Below, one piece after another: positions 48,186 to 58,951 of a DNA stretch of 64,000 nt. The notes beneath the pieces are model-generated. The model had not been told where the DNA came from. It made no database searches and saw only the letters and a list, made by a program, of their open reading frames with translations. This DNA is from Ambrosia x helenae (taxonomy: Eukaryota; Streptophyta; Magnoliopsida; Asterales; Asteraceae), in assembly GCA_030844895.1 (NCBI GenBank), contig CM061228.1:134149068-134213067 (forward strand). Direction: 5' to 3'. Position numbers and translations under genes: made by a program. Positions within the stretch are counted from its first letter, which is position 1. Every line of letters begins with the position of its first letter.

Positions 48186-48469
48186 ATTTGGCTGCTGTTG
48201 TTGAGGTATATTTAGGCTCAGCTAAGTTTCTGTCATAGTTTTCCTTTACTCTTCTTGAAACCGCCACTCGCGAACAACGACACCACATCAGTAATAGCTC
48301 CGACCCGGAAGTTGGACTGAACAGTTTGTATGAAAACATCAAATGCCTTTCAAAAAAAAGAAAAAAGTAATTTTCTCAAATTTGTATGAAAACACGTACA
48401 TAAACTTTTTTTTTTTTCTTTTTCTTTTTGGCATAATGTTACCGGAAACAATATTTTTTTTTTTGAGAT
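48185..48469. other. Intergenic, no feature seen
   Basis: No ORF; T-runs at about 48407-48428. Confidence 0.35.
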
Positions 48470-49030
48470 TTTGATTTTAAATTTATTTATATATGCAAAA
48501 GTGTGGCTCCACGTGTTTGGTTCTATATTCATAGAAATATGAGACATCTAATCACTAGGAAACCCTGGCGTAAGCGTGGACATATCCGGTGATAGGTTAA
48601 CTACTCATTGTTAACTTAGGGCCACTTTATGCGGTGATATTGGCTACTATTTGGTGTATATGGAAGCATAGAAACGAAGCGGTGTTTCATCAAAAACAAG
48701 TTTCACTCCAGAAACTACTTGGTGATATTAAGTCTCTTAGTCTTTTTTGGGTCAAGGCAAGGGCGGGAAAATCATCATTGGATTGGAACATTTGGTGTAA
48801 GTTTAGTCTTTCTAGCATTGCTTGGTGATTAGGTCGTTGTTTAGGTTGGTGATTGTATGTATTTATCTGTACTGTACGGTGTATTGCTAGTGACCTGCTA
48901 GCATTGGTGGAATAATATTTTGTTGATCGTTCAAAAAAAAAAAAAAAAGTTCCCATCATTCCTTGTTGGGTCACTTCTAACCGTTTATTAGTCATAAGAG
49001 AACGATCTACAAGTTTACACGACAAAAACT
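48470..49030 (+). repeat. Dispersed copy D of the segmental repeat, split by a LINE
   Basis: 48475-48600 resembles 31720-31800 (GCAAAAGT(T/G)TG(A/G)CTCCA), and 48948-48990 resembles 31908-31950 (GTTCCCATCATT, then TGTTG and TCACT). A LINE end lies between. Confidence 0.5.
48620..48945 (+). pseudogene. L1-type LINE 3' end, 5'-truncated
   Basis: Encodes ATIWCIWKHRNEAVFHQ, then KSLSLFWVKARAGKSSLDW, a stop at 48828, a 3' UTR and A15 at 48932-48946. This is the C-terminal signature of plant L1 LINEs. Only about 65 codons are left. Confidence 0.82.
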
Positions 49031-49355
49031 AATAGTTGAGAAAAAACTATTACTTGTGACAAAAATGTATGGAGGAGGGGTCGGGTGGCGGGGCCTTCTA
49101 TATTTTATTGTCAATGATTTTTAAGTAGGCCCGATTGTTCACTATCTGTAATTGGGCTGGCCCAGAATCATGTGGGTTTTATAATTTTATTCATGAAAAT
49201 GGAAGCGATGGCTCGGCTATGGAAAAACAATATTTTCATTTATTAGGTGCTCTTCACTAATTTTATTTTAACGGGTAATTTCCTTCTCTATTTTTTTACA
49301 CTTCTTCTTACCTCCTTTTTATCACACCCTTTATTTCATTCCCTTTTAAATACAC

Positions 49356-49447
49356 TTTTTTTTTTGCTCTTATGAGGCTTGAACTCTCAACCTCCCATTT
49401 GAAACCCCAACACCTTTACCACCACATCACAAGTGTGTGTGTGTGTG
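49356..49447 (-). mobile_element. Possible SINE fragment
   Basis: Minus strand: A-box-like GTGGTGGTAAAGGTG and B-box-like GAGAGTTCAAGCC, ending in an A-tract (T-run 49356-49365). A (GT)n run follows on plus at 49434-49448. Confidence 0.45.
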
Positions 49448-50310
49448 TACCGGTTCAAATACAAAGTTTCCAAAACATGCATAGTGTGCGAAATACATCA
49501 TAATTACTTAAATTACGTAATGAATGATACAGACATATATTTTGAATGACATAAATTACGTGTTATATTTGGGAGCTTCCCGGAATAGAAAAATTTAATA
49601 TAAAGTGACAAAATATGTGTTATCATGTAGCATAGAAATTAGTATACTATAATATGAGAAAACAACAATTTTAATCATGTGAATAAGAATTAAAATGTAT
49701 ATTAAAGAAAAATATACATTTGGATGAGGAGCAGAGACAGAAGCAACCATTGCATGGCATAATTGAGGCGGTGGTTTTAAATGTGTAGCTTTTTTTTAGA
49801 AATGATTATTCTGCTCTGGATGAAAACATAACTCCCATTTACAGTTTCATTTAGTGTAAAAAATTTCATTAGAAAACTTGTTTATCACACGAGTTATAAC
49901 ATTTTTTTTGTTTTTTTATTTATTATTAGTTAGAAAAATTAATATTACATAAGGTTGGATCAATAAAATATTAAATGGTTTTAATAAATGGAAATATAAA
50001 AAGAATTATTTACGAAAATAAATATTAAATGAATGAGAGATAAACGTGAAATTATGATATAATAATATTATTTCATATGAGAAGACCATTGAGATAATCA
50101 TAAGATTTTTATTTTTTATATATTAAATTAATAATAAAGCTAAATATAAACATAGTAAAGTAATAATAAAGATAATAATAAAGATTATACATTAATAAAT
50201 AATGGGTTAACTATGTTATTTATAACCTAATTTTTTGGCGGGAATTTAAGGGTGGGGATGGCCTTACAAAGTGATATATGTCCTCACCCCATCGCTTTAT
50301 TATATATATA
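49448..50310. other. AT-rich intergenic
   Basis: No coding or terminal-repeat signal seen. Confidence 0.4.
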
Positions 50311-50312
50311 CA

Positions 50313-50870
50313 CTAGCGGGTCACCACCCTCGCTGCATGACATATTTGAAATGTAGATAAAAAACAAATGACGAACTTAACGATAAGAGAACCACATTGC
50401 AACATTATATTCAAAAGTCGCGGAATAATTACGTCGTTGTATACAAAAGCCAAGTTATTCGAACATAATTTACACTAAAACATATATAAAGATAAACATG
50501 AGGGTCGTCCATTACAATAAGTCGGTTTAAATCTACATAGCAATGGCATATTTAGAAATGGGTGAAGGGTGGTTTAAAAAAATTAAATAGTTTAAAAAAA
50601 CATTAAAACAACCGGTCGTTTAGAAACAACACTATGACAATGCACGTCAAAATGTAGATAAAAATAACTCGCATGGAGCATTGATACAAAAAACGAAACC
50701 CATAAAATAATCACATAACATGAAAATCGTTTAAACCTTAAAATGATAACTTTATCAAAGTTTAGGGGTTTTAATGTAAACCAGTTATAGAAAAAGGAAG
50801 AAAAAAGGAATATACAACTTTATAATAGTTGAGAGGCTAAATGTTAACCATATTAAAGCTCAGGAATATA

Positions 50871-50914
<44 letters not shown>
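50313..50914 (-). other. Possible Helitron 3' end and AT-rich flank
   Basis: At 50313-50345 the minus strand reads GCAGCGAGGGTGGTGACCCG then CTAG|T, a weak Helitron-like terminus with a poor hairpin. The rest to the (TA)n run at 50868-50914 has no gene; the 5' end was not found. Confidence 0.35.
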
Positions 50915-50916
<2 letters not shown>

Positions 50917-50918
<2 letters not shown>

Positions 50919-51840
50919 TAGGGATCATATGAGAACCAACTTTAGGGAGAGAACCAGAGAATCAGTGTCAACACAAACAAAAAAAACCTAAAAACCCCAC
51001 CTCCACCCCCTAAAAACCTAAACCCACCCACCTCACTCCCTAAAAACCTAAACCCCCCATCCCCCACACCGCCCCAACCCCCCCCCCCCCCCATTGTGAA
51101 TTGCACATGTGCAGCTAACCCCACACTCCCCAAAAACCAAAACGCTCCATCCCATCCCCAAAAAGATACCCACTCTTCCACCATACCCAAAAACTAAACC
51201 CTAAAGCTAAACCCATTAAAAAACTTAACTATAATAGTGAAATGCACATGTGCATGTAGTACAATTATCTTATTTTATAGTTTTATATAGAGGTTTTTTT
51301 AAGTTTATTCACCAACAACCCCAAAAAAACCTAACCCCATTCCCACCATACCCAAAAACTAAACCCTAAAGCTAAACCCATGAAAAAAAACCTAACTATA
51401 ATAGTGAAATGCACTTCGCGTTTATTTAATGATCATTGAATAAATTTTTTTCCACCTTATATATCATATCACGTCCATTTAATGATCATTTCATTATGGT
51501 AATTGATAATTTATTTAAAAGTGTGCTCTAATAGTGAAATGCACATGTGCATACGGTATATGTATGTATGTATATATATAATAGCAAAATGCACATGTGC
51601 ATCAGACCTGACGTAAATATGACGTAAAAAAGCCATTTTTTTGTTTTTTTTTTATTTTTTTGTATTTTTTATTTTTTTTTGGAAAGATTAACACTAAAAA
51701 ACATTTTGGTGTTTTTACTTTTTTTTATTTTTTTAGGTTATATAATTTTTTTATTATTTTTTGGTGGAGGGGTTTTTGTGTTCACACTTGGTTCTTTGGT
51801 TCTCTCCCTAAATAGTGGTTCTCAAATGATCCAAATCCTA
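50917..51840. mobile_element. Inverted-repeat element, GAGAACC family, copy 1
   Basis: Ends: GATCATATGAGAACCAACTT (left) and, in reverse complement, GATCATTTGAGAACCACTAT (right), each followed by TTAGGGAGAGAACC. The interior has four ATGCACATGTGCAT-type palindromes, C-rich CCCTAAAAACC stretches and long T-runs. No transposase. Confidence 0.8.
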
Positions 51841-51850
51841 TATATATATA

Positions 51851-53056
51851 TGGTCAAGATCCTGTACAAAGTGCGTTTTGTGTGGGAAGGGTGAGAAGGT
51901 GTTTTGCCCGTTAGATCATTTTAATTTATGGTGTGGATTAATTGAGTGGCATTTTGGTAATTAGTGTTATATTATTAATAATAAATTAGATGATCTAGGG
52001 GTATTGTTGTAAAATCCACCCCCACATTTAATTGAGAGGCCTTAAAAGATGGAAACATATCCATTCATCATTCAATTTTCGCTCCCCTCTCTCTCTCTAT
52101 CACAATTTCTTTCTTTCTCTTTCTATCTCACAACAAAACCTACAAAATCATCCATACATGTAATAAAAAAAAATTAAATCAAAAGGAAGGATTAAGCTAT
52201 GGTGCTTAAGATTCAAAGTAATCCTGATTTCATTCAAGTCATCGTGTTTTCAGGTAAAAGAGGATGAATAAGCTTACTGAAGACGATTTGGGTTTGATAG
52301 TAATGTGGGTTATTGTGTTTTATAATCATTGTCAGTCGTTTTGGGTGTTTTGTGATAGTCGTTTTGTATTTGATCTAAAAAAAAACCCTCTCGTTTTTTG
52401 TTGAATATAAAATACACCGGTTGTTGAATATAAAACACTCTCGTTGATGATCCGCGCTGGTATGTTCTGTGTTGTTGATTTCTAGGGTTTTATAGTAATT
52501 TAGGTGTTTTGTGATAGTCGTTTTGTATTTAATCTAAAAAAACCCTCTCATTTTTTGTTGAATATAAAACACACTGGTTGTTGAATATAAAACACTCTCG
52601 TTGATGATCTGTGCTGGTATGTTTTGTGTTGTTGATTTCTAGGGTTTTATAGTAATTTGGGTGTTTTGTGATAGTAGTTTTGTACCTGATTTAAAAAACA
52701 CCAGTAATTATCACGTATGAATATAAAACAATCTAAAAGATTAAAACACAAATGATAAGACACACTAGTAAGAAATTTCGATAATTGTTGTAAAAGAAAG
52801 ATGACTGATCGATTACGGTGAAGAAGATATTATATAAGAATTCAACATGATTATTTGACATTCAAAAAAATATCCCTATAAAAACTCTAAATTAATAACA
52901 ACCTTAAATGTCATGATTATCTCTAAAAATAAAATTAAAAAGTAAATTACATAGGTGCCCTTGTAGTTAAGATTTTCAGCCGCCACATGTCACCACTAGG
53001 TTGCTTCTCACCCTTCTTACATATTTTGGCCTTTGTACAAGAACCTAAATCTCTCC
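51851..53056. mobile_element. Inverted-repeat element, CTGTACAAAG family
   Basis: Left TGGTCAAGATCCTGTACAAA...GGGTGAGAAG; right in reverse complement GAGAGATTTAGGTTCTTGTA, CAAAGG, then GGGTGAGAAGC. The interior has three copies of a roughly 170-bp unit (GTGTTTTGTGATAGTCGTTT, TTGAATATAAAACAC). No ORF. Lies directly between two GAGAACC-family elements. Confidence 0.78.
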
Positions 53057-53066
53057 ATATTTTGCA

Positions 53067-56000
53067 GAGATCATACGAGAACCAATTTTAGGGAGAGAAC
53101 CAAGGTGAACAAGGGACATTATTGTAAATATTCAACTTCTAATTATTCATCTTCTAAAAATTGTATCCCCTTTTCGGCAGAAATTCTACACTGAACAACC
53201 ACAAATCCTCCTCAATTAGCCTCCAATCACCGTCAATGAACTCTGTACGCCTTCGCAGGATCTTCAAGTAGCAGATTTTGAAAAACCCACTTCATCATCA
53301 TCATCATCAGTTGCCGCCACCGATGCCTTGTAAAGACGAAGCTGTTGAGCTACGACCGCCAAACTTGACGAACTATTGATAGAAGCCATTAATAGACTAC
53401 TTACAGGGTGATGTTAATTTTATACACGCTGCAATCAGAAACTCGATTGGTGAAACAAACATGAAGGAACTTAATTTGATTATGATAACTTTTATTCAAC
53501 CTGGAAACACTGGACTCACGTTTGATAATTTTAAGTTATTAGATCATATTAAATATTATTGTGCATGTCTCTATAACTTATAGTAGATTTGTGTCTTTTT
53601 ATGTTGTATTTAAAGTGTGCATACCAGTTACTCGATGAAATATATGCTATTGTGAATATAAATGTTGATGTTTATTATGAGTTTTAATTGCTCTCTGTTA
53701 ATTAAGTTGCTAGACAATGTGTTTTGAATGATGGTATTTCATAGTCATATAGAGATGGTATATATTTTATAGCGGCTGAATGTATTTTGCTTTGAACTCT
53801 TTCTAGGGCCAAGGCAAAAAGCTTGACAACACTGAAAGCACTGAAAAACAATGTAAAAAATGAGTATTATAGTAGTATAGTGTAATCAATATGCATAAAT
53901 ACTACGTATATTTTTTCTTTTGAGGTTGTATTACCCCATAAACAATTAAACATGGTAAAGAATTGCTAATTTAAAAGTAAAACGAATCTGATTTGTGAGC
54001 TCTTGAAATTGTATTGTTAATCGATCTGGAGGAATTATGATAAAAACATGTTGTTCATTATTATTTGCAACAGTTAATGAAATAACTAATAAGTTAGAGA
54101 AATATATATGTTTTTTTTGTTAGTTTTAGGATTATTATTTTGTTACAGAATGTGGCTAATGATTGTTTTATGTGTGTGTTTTGTGAATCTAATTAGTTGA
54201 ATTGTTTATTATTGTTAGATTTAGGATTATTATTTTATTATAGAATGTGGCTAACGATTGTTTTTATATACACATGAATTAAAAATGTTAATGCACATGT
54301 GCATAACGTAGTTGCTACTGATAAAAGTAATGTTAATGCACATGTCCATTTATACTGATATCATTAATGTATTTCGCTCTAACGCACATGTTCATATATT
54401 ATGTGGTAATGAAAAAAGTAAATTTAATACACATGTGCATTAAGATTGAAAATCTGGTTTTCTTATGTGTTGTTTATTATTTGTAGACAAAGATGGTATA
54501 AAAATAAAAGAATGCAACTTTTGTGTTATAATCGAGGGAGAAAGGGTCAAAAAAGCTACCGGATGCGATTGAGGATGATGACATAATCGTTGATCAAGAA
54601 GTTAAAAAAGGGCGTTATTATTTATTTAAGCAATTTAGGTATATATGCACATGTGCATATATGTATATTTTTCATGTTAACTAATAAATGATAATTATTA
54701 GTTGTTTAAAACACACGGACACTGTGATAAATTTGATAAGTATAGGATGTTCAGGTTGACGGATGAACAAACAAGGAAGATGTTAGATGATGCATCAATG
54801 AGGTGTGAAGAGTGTTGGAAGAAGATAAGTAAAAGGGGAAGAAGTTGAAAATGGCATAAATAAGCAATAGAAGGGAACACTGGTGGTGGACGTGAGTTTG
54901 TGAGATAATTAGAAGTTTGTAGGTAGGTGGCCAGTGGTAACATGGTTGGTTTGTAATATGGATTTTTTTTGTTATTGTTTTTTTTTATTGTGTTGATGTG
55001 TTTGATAGAAACTACATGTAGTTGTATGAAAAAAACAGATGAGCATAAAAAGTTTGTTATTTGAAAGATGATGCATGCACATATGTATATTTTGGGTAGC
55101 CTTATATGGTGGTTGATATGTTGATTATGTTTGTGATTATTATTTTAGCGTATGTAAATTGGCATGATAAGGAAATTGACATATGCACATGTGCATAATT
55201 AAAATTAAACCCTCCACCCCCCAAAAACATAAACCCCTCATCCCACCCCCCAAAACCTAACTCGCTTCTCAACATACCTAAAAATAAACCTTAAAGATAA
55301 ACTCATAAAAAAATCTAACTATAATAATGAAATGCACATGTGCATGCAGTATGCTTGTTTTATTTTATAGTTTTTACTTATAATTTTTTAAGCTACCCCA
55401 AAAACCTAAACCCCCTCACCTATCCACCAAAAAACTAACCCCCCTCCCATTATACCTAATAACTAAACCCTAAAGCAAAACCCACCAGAAAACCTAACTA
55501 TAACAGTGAAATGCACATGTGTATTTGTACATTTGTCTTATTTTATAGTTTTTATATAGAGTTGTTTTAAGTTTATTTATGTTTGTCGTCCTACACTTGT
55601 CTTATTTTCAATTTATGTTGTAATATGCATGACTAAACAATTGACGAGTTCGGGTGTATTTTATATCTCACTTTGCGTCCATTTAGTGATCATTGAATAA
55701 AATAATTTCCTCCTTATATCTCGTATCACGTCCATTTAATGATTATTTAATTATGGTAATTGATAATTTATTTAAAAGTGTGATCTAATAGTGAAATGCG
55801 CATGTGCATCAGGCATGACGTCATATGACGTAATATCAACCATTTTTTATTTTATTTTTATTTATTTTATTTTTTCAAAATACTACTACTAGGTAATCAT
55901 TTTGGTGTTTTTTTATTACTTTTATTTTTTATTTTTTTAGGTTACATAAATTTAACTTATTATTTTTTATTATTTAATGAAGGGGTTTTTATAGACACAC

Positions 56001-56078
56001 TTTATATTTACAAAAAATGTCACATGTTTACATTGGTTCTCTCCCTAAGTGGTAACTCTCAAATGATCCAAATCCTAT
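53067..56078. mobile_element. Inverted-repeat element, GAGAACC family, copy 2, 3 kb
   Basis: Left GATCATACGAGAACCAATTT, right in reverse complement GATCATTTGAGAGTTACCAC, each followed by TTAGGGAGAGAACC-type sequence. Contains eight or more ATGCACATGTGCAT-type palindromes (54291 to 55808). A few exon-like pieces around 53230-53480 and 54700-54850 do not assemble into a recognisable protein. Confidence 0.78.
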
Positions 56079-56099
56079 ATATTTTAGAAACTTCTGAGC

Positions 56100-56151
56100 A
56101 AAAATTCGGGGGGGGGGGGGGGTCGGCCGCCCCTTTAATGTTGCGCCACTG
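56100..56151. mobile_element. hAT-like terminus
   Basis: Reads on the minus strand CAGTGGCGCAACATTAAAGG, then GCGGCC and a C-run (G-run at 56109-56123 on plus). A CAGTGGCG start is typical of plant hAT ends; no partner end was found. Confidence 0.45.
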
Positions 56152-57089
56152 GTGTGGTGGAATGAAAAGGGATGCGAAGTCCTTCCACGCCAACCTACCA
56201 CCCTATGCCTAGCATGGATCCAAACATTGGGCACATCTGGTAGAAATTTGCATAGGCGTGGGACAACACCTGACGGTTGACATGGCGAGCTTTAATTGGG
56301 CCAATTAATTCAAAGGAGTTATATATGGTCTGTTTGACAACAGTAAAACATTTAATGTTTTTAAAAGTTACCATTTATTTTAATTTACCCAATTAAATTC
56401 AAATTTACCTATTTAAACCCCTTTCTCCCATCCGTTTTGAATACCACACACCAAACGGTCTTCTCCATCGTCTTCCTAATCCACCAAGTATCCAAAAATC
56501 TTTTGATAAACTATGACTTGTTGGTCTGAAAAGGAACAGATCACCCTATGTACCGCATGGATGGAAATAAACAACCCTTTACGTCGAGGGTCGATCTGGC
56601 CCCACGTGCTACGGGAATACAAAGACTTGGTCAGTGGTTCAAACCGAACCACCAACTCACTAAACCGAGGTGGACCGACCTATGAAACAAGTGCCAACGT
56701 TTCAAGAGTGTCCACCAAACACCCTTGCAACAAATCCCCCCAATACCCCCAAACACGAGGCCGTTCAACTCAATAAAATTGAGTATGAGTTTCGCCACAG
56801 TGAGTTTCCTCACGTATTTGGCGTGGCAAATGATCAGGGCGACCTTATATTAGGTTTTATAGTTTATGTTTATTATGTTTTTAATGTTTAAATTAGGTTA
56901 GTTTAATTTTAATGTATGTCATTTGTTATTTAAGTACTTTAGTTATAATTTAAAACAAAAAAAATAATAAATCCAAGGTGACGTGGAGGCCACCACCACC
57001 CCGTGCATATTTTGTTTTGGAGGGATAGGTGAGGTGGATCCATATGTCAGTCCATGCCCCCCTCAAGGGTATGGCCACACCGTATAGTC
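56152..57089 (+). mobile_element. PIF/Harbinger-derived element (ORF1 only)
   Basis: The right end in reverse complement is GACTATACGGTGTGGCCATA, close to the GACTAT.TGGTGTG ends of the Harbinger at 35398, and is followed by TTA. The left end appears replaced or degraded (GGTGTGGTGGAATG at about 56153). It contains an ORF1-type fragment but no transposase. Confidence 0.6.
56513..56776 (+). pseudogene. Harbinger ORF1 (MYB/SANT-like) fragment
   Basis: MTCWSEKEQITLCTAWMEIN, then SGSNRTTNSLNRGG, resembles the start of the MYB/SANT-like ORF1 of plant Harbingers (W..EE...L..AW). The second half is out of register and Thr/Asn-rich, so the gene is broken. Confidence 0.6.
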
Positions 57090-57092
57090 TTA

Positions 57093-57261
57093 GGGGCTAT
57101 TTGGTAGTTTCTGAATGATCATTAAGAGACTACATCTGAAAGGTTCATAGTCTTTTAATGGTTAATCATTCAGGCTTAAGGTTACCTTTTAATCATTCAT
57201 ATGTTATGGACCATTAAGAGGTAGCATCTGAATGATCATTAAAAGACTACCCAACAACCCA
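57093..57261. mobile_element. 169-bp MITE with TTA duplication
   Basis: Ends GGGGCTATTTGGTAG and, in reverse complement, TGGGTTGTTGGGTAG; interior AATGATCATTAA words in both orientations. TTA at 57090-57092 and 57262-57264. Its left TTA is shared with the Harbinger end at 57089. Confidence 0.7.
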
Positions 57262-57922
57262 TTAGACAATGTGTTATGGTTTCAACCACCCACCACTCAT
57301 TAAAATAATAATAAATCTTATAAACTAAAAAATATATGATTGGTAGAAAAGGTTATGGGCCAACAACCACACCTTCTCACACCCGTTAGCAGCATAACCA
57401 AGTGGCCCATAACACCCATTTAACGCCCTGTGGGGCGGTGTTTCACACTCAATAAGTTTTCACATAAGCTAGGGCAGTATTATTAATATTTTTTTATATG
57501 ATAATAAATCTAATAAACTTACAACACGAAATGATTCTAATTGAAGTTAAAAAAAACAAGCGGAATTGCATTTTTCAGAAAAAAAAAACTAATGTATAAA
57601 CAAATTTCCATTCCTCGTTTGGATAAGGGTGGATGGGCCATGGGGTGGTCATTACCTCATCACACTATCACACCCAATTAGATTGTGCCATCCCATTCCA
57701 TCACTAAACACATGTGACGGTGTTCACATTCCATCACAATTTTTTTTAAATAAACTAAAAACATTACATTTAAAAAAAATAAAAACATTAAATAAAATAA
57801 AATAAAATAAAATAACATTACATTAAATTAAAAAAATAACATACTACTAGAAATAAAATAAAAACTACTAAAAAAATACAAACCTTAGTAAAAACTTAAT
57901 TAAATTTTGGGCGTAACATTCG
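57262..57922. other. Intergenic, partly Harbinger-derived
   Basis: AT-rich with a GGGGCGGTG word at 57433 and ATGGGGTGGTCATT at 57636 that might belong to the left end of the element carrying the ORF at 57923. The exact end is unresolved. Confidence 0.4.
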
Positions 57923-58276
57923 TCACGCCGAAACATATGAAAAATCAACCCCGACCTCAGCCGCATAGTCAATTTGAGCAAAGCCAACGTGCACATCTTC
58001 TGTTTCGTTGGGGTTATTATTCACCACTTGCTTAAAAAATGTTTCGAAGCTTTGGCACTTCGATTGGAGGTCCACGTACTTATGAGAGATTGAATCACGC
58101 GTACGTTTTGTTCCCCCGACAAGTTCACCAAACTCGGCTAAAACTCTTTTCCAGTTCTGAGCGTTGATGCGGCCACAAACACGATCCTGACCGCTGCTAG
58201 TTGATGCGGCGTTGTTGTGTACGGTGTCGTACGCGATCACTAGGGCAATTTCCTCCTTTTGCGTCCAAGCAACCAT
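57923..58276 (-). CDS. Harbinger ORF1-type MYB/SANT-like protein
   Basis: 117 aa in one exon: MVAWTQKEEIALVIAYDTVH, then RINAQNWKRVLAEFGELVGG, RTRDSISHKYVDLQSKCQSF. The Trp/Glu/Leu spacing fits the SANT-like DNA-binding domain of plant Harbinger ORF1 proteins, which bring the transposase to element ends. ORF1 proteins are usually longer than this, so the C-terminus may be missing. GC-rich sequence with GGGGCGGT words flanks it (58505-58553). No transposase lies next to it. Alternatively it is a domesticated or decaying MYB-like gene. Confidence 0.65.
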   Translation of the reverse strand: MVAWTQKEEIALVIAYDTVHNNAASTSSGQDRVCGRINAQNWKRVLAEFGELVGGTKRTRDSISHKYVDLQSKCQSFETFFKQVVNNNPNETEDVHVGFAQIDYAAEVGVDFSYVSA

Positions 58277-58730
58277 TGTGAATGCGAATGAGGATGATGA
58301 GTAGAATTTTATGATTTTTTTTTGTGTATAGGAGAAGAATTTGCGTGAGTGTGGGTATGAATGGGTAAATATGTATATATATAGGTAGGTAATATTTTTT
58401 TTTTTTTTGGGTCAACATGACCGTTGAAAGGCAACGGCTAGCCAGCTGCATGCTCGCGATGTGTGTCACGAGAATTTTGAATCGTGACCGTGATCATGTT
58501 GGTGGGGCGGTGTTCGTGATGGTCACGGCCATCACGGACCGCCCCGAGTGACCTAAAAATGGCAAGTGACTAAATTAAATGGTCATTTCTAGAAAATGAA
58601 CGTAAAAAATAGACGTCCGTCCATCTACAAGAACAAAAGCATGACTAGTGAATAATTGGTTGGGTCCATATAACCAGTTCCTTAAAAGTTGGGTTTTATT
58701 TCTTCTTTTCAACTCAGTTACCAGAATATA
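58277..58730. other. Upstream flank of the ORF1-type gene
   Basis: Holds an imperfect GC-rich inverted repeat at 58480-58553 (GGTCACGGCCATCACGGACC) that could be the right element end. Rest without features. Confidence 0.45.
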
Positions 58731-58951
58731 CTAGTGGGAAATTCGCACGTTGTTGCGGGGTGTTCTTGTGAGCTGGGGGAAAATTTGTATTGTTTTTGCA
58801 CCATTATTTACGTAACTTTTGGTTATATAAAGAGTAGTTACACTTTTGCCCACTCATCTCTATTCATGTATTTCTTTAATTTCATTTTTGAACCAACAAT
58901 ATAATGCCATATGACACACCCACAACAATGTCTTTATTTTTTGTTTGCCAT
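58731..58951 (-). mobile_element. Helitron 3' end (outer fragment)
   Basis: Minus strand: hairpin CGCAACAACGTGCG, AATTTCC then CACTAG|T at 58731. The 5' end was not identified; it may lie beyond 61595, which would make it the outermost of three nested Helitrons. Confidence 0.6.
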
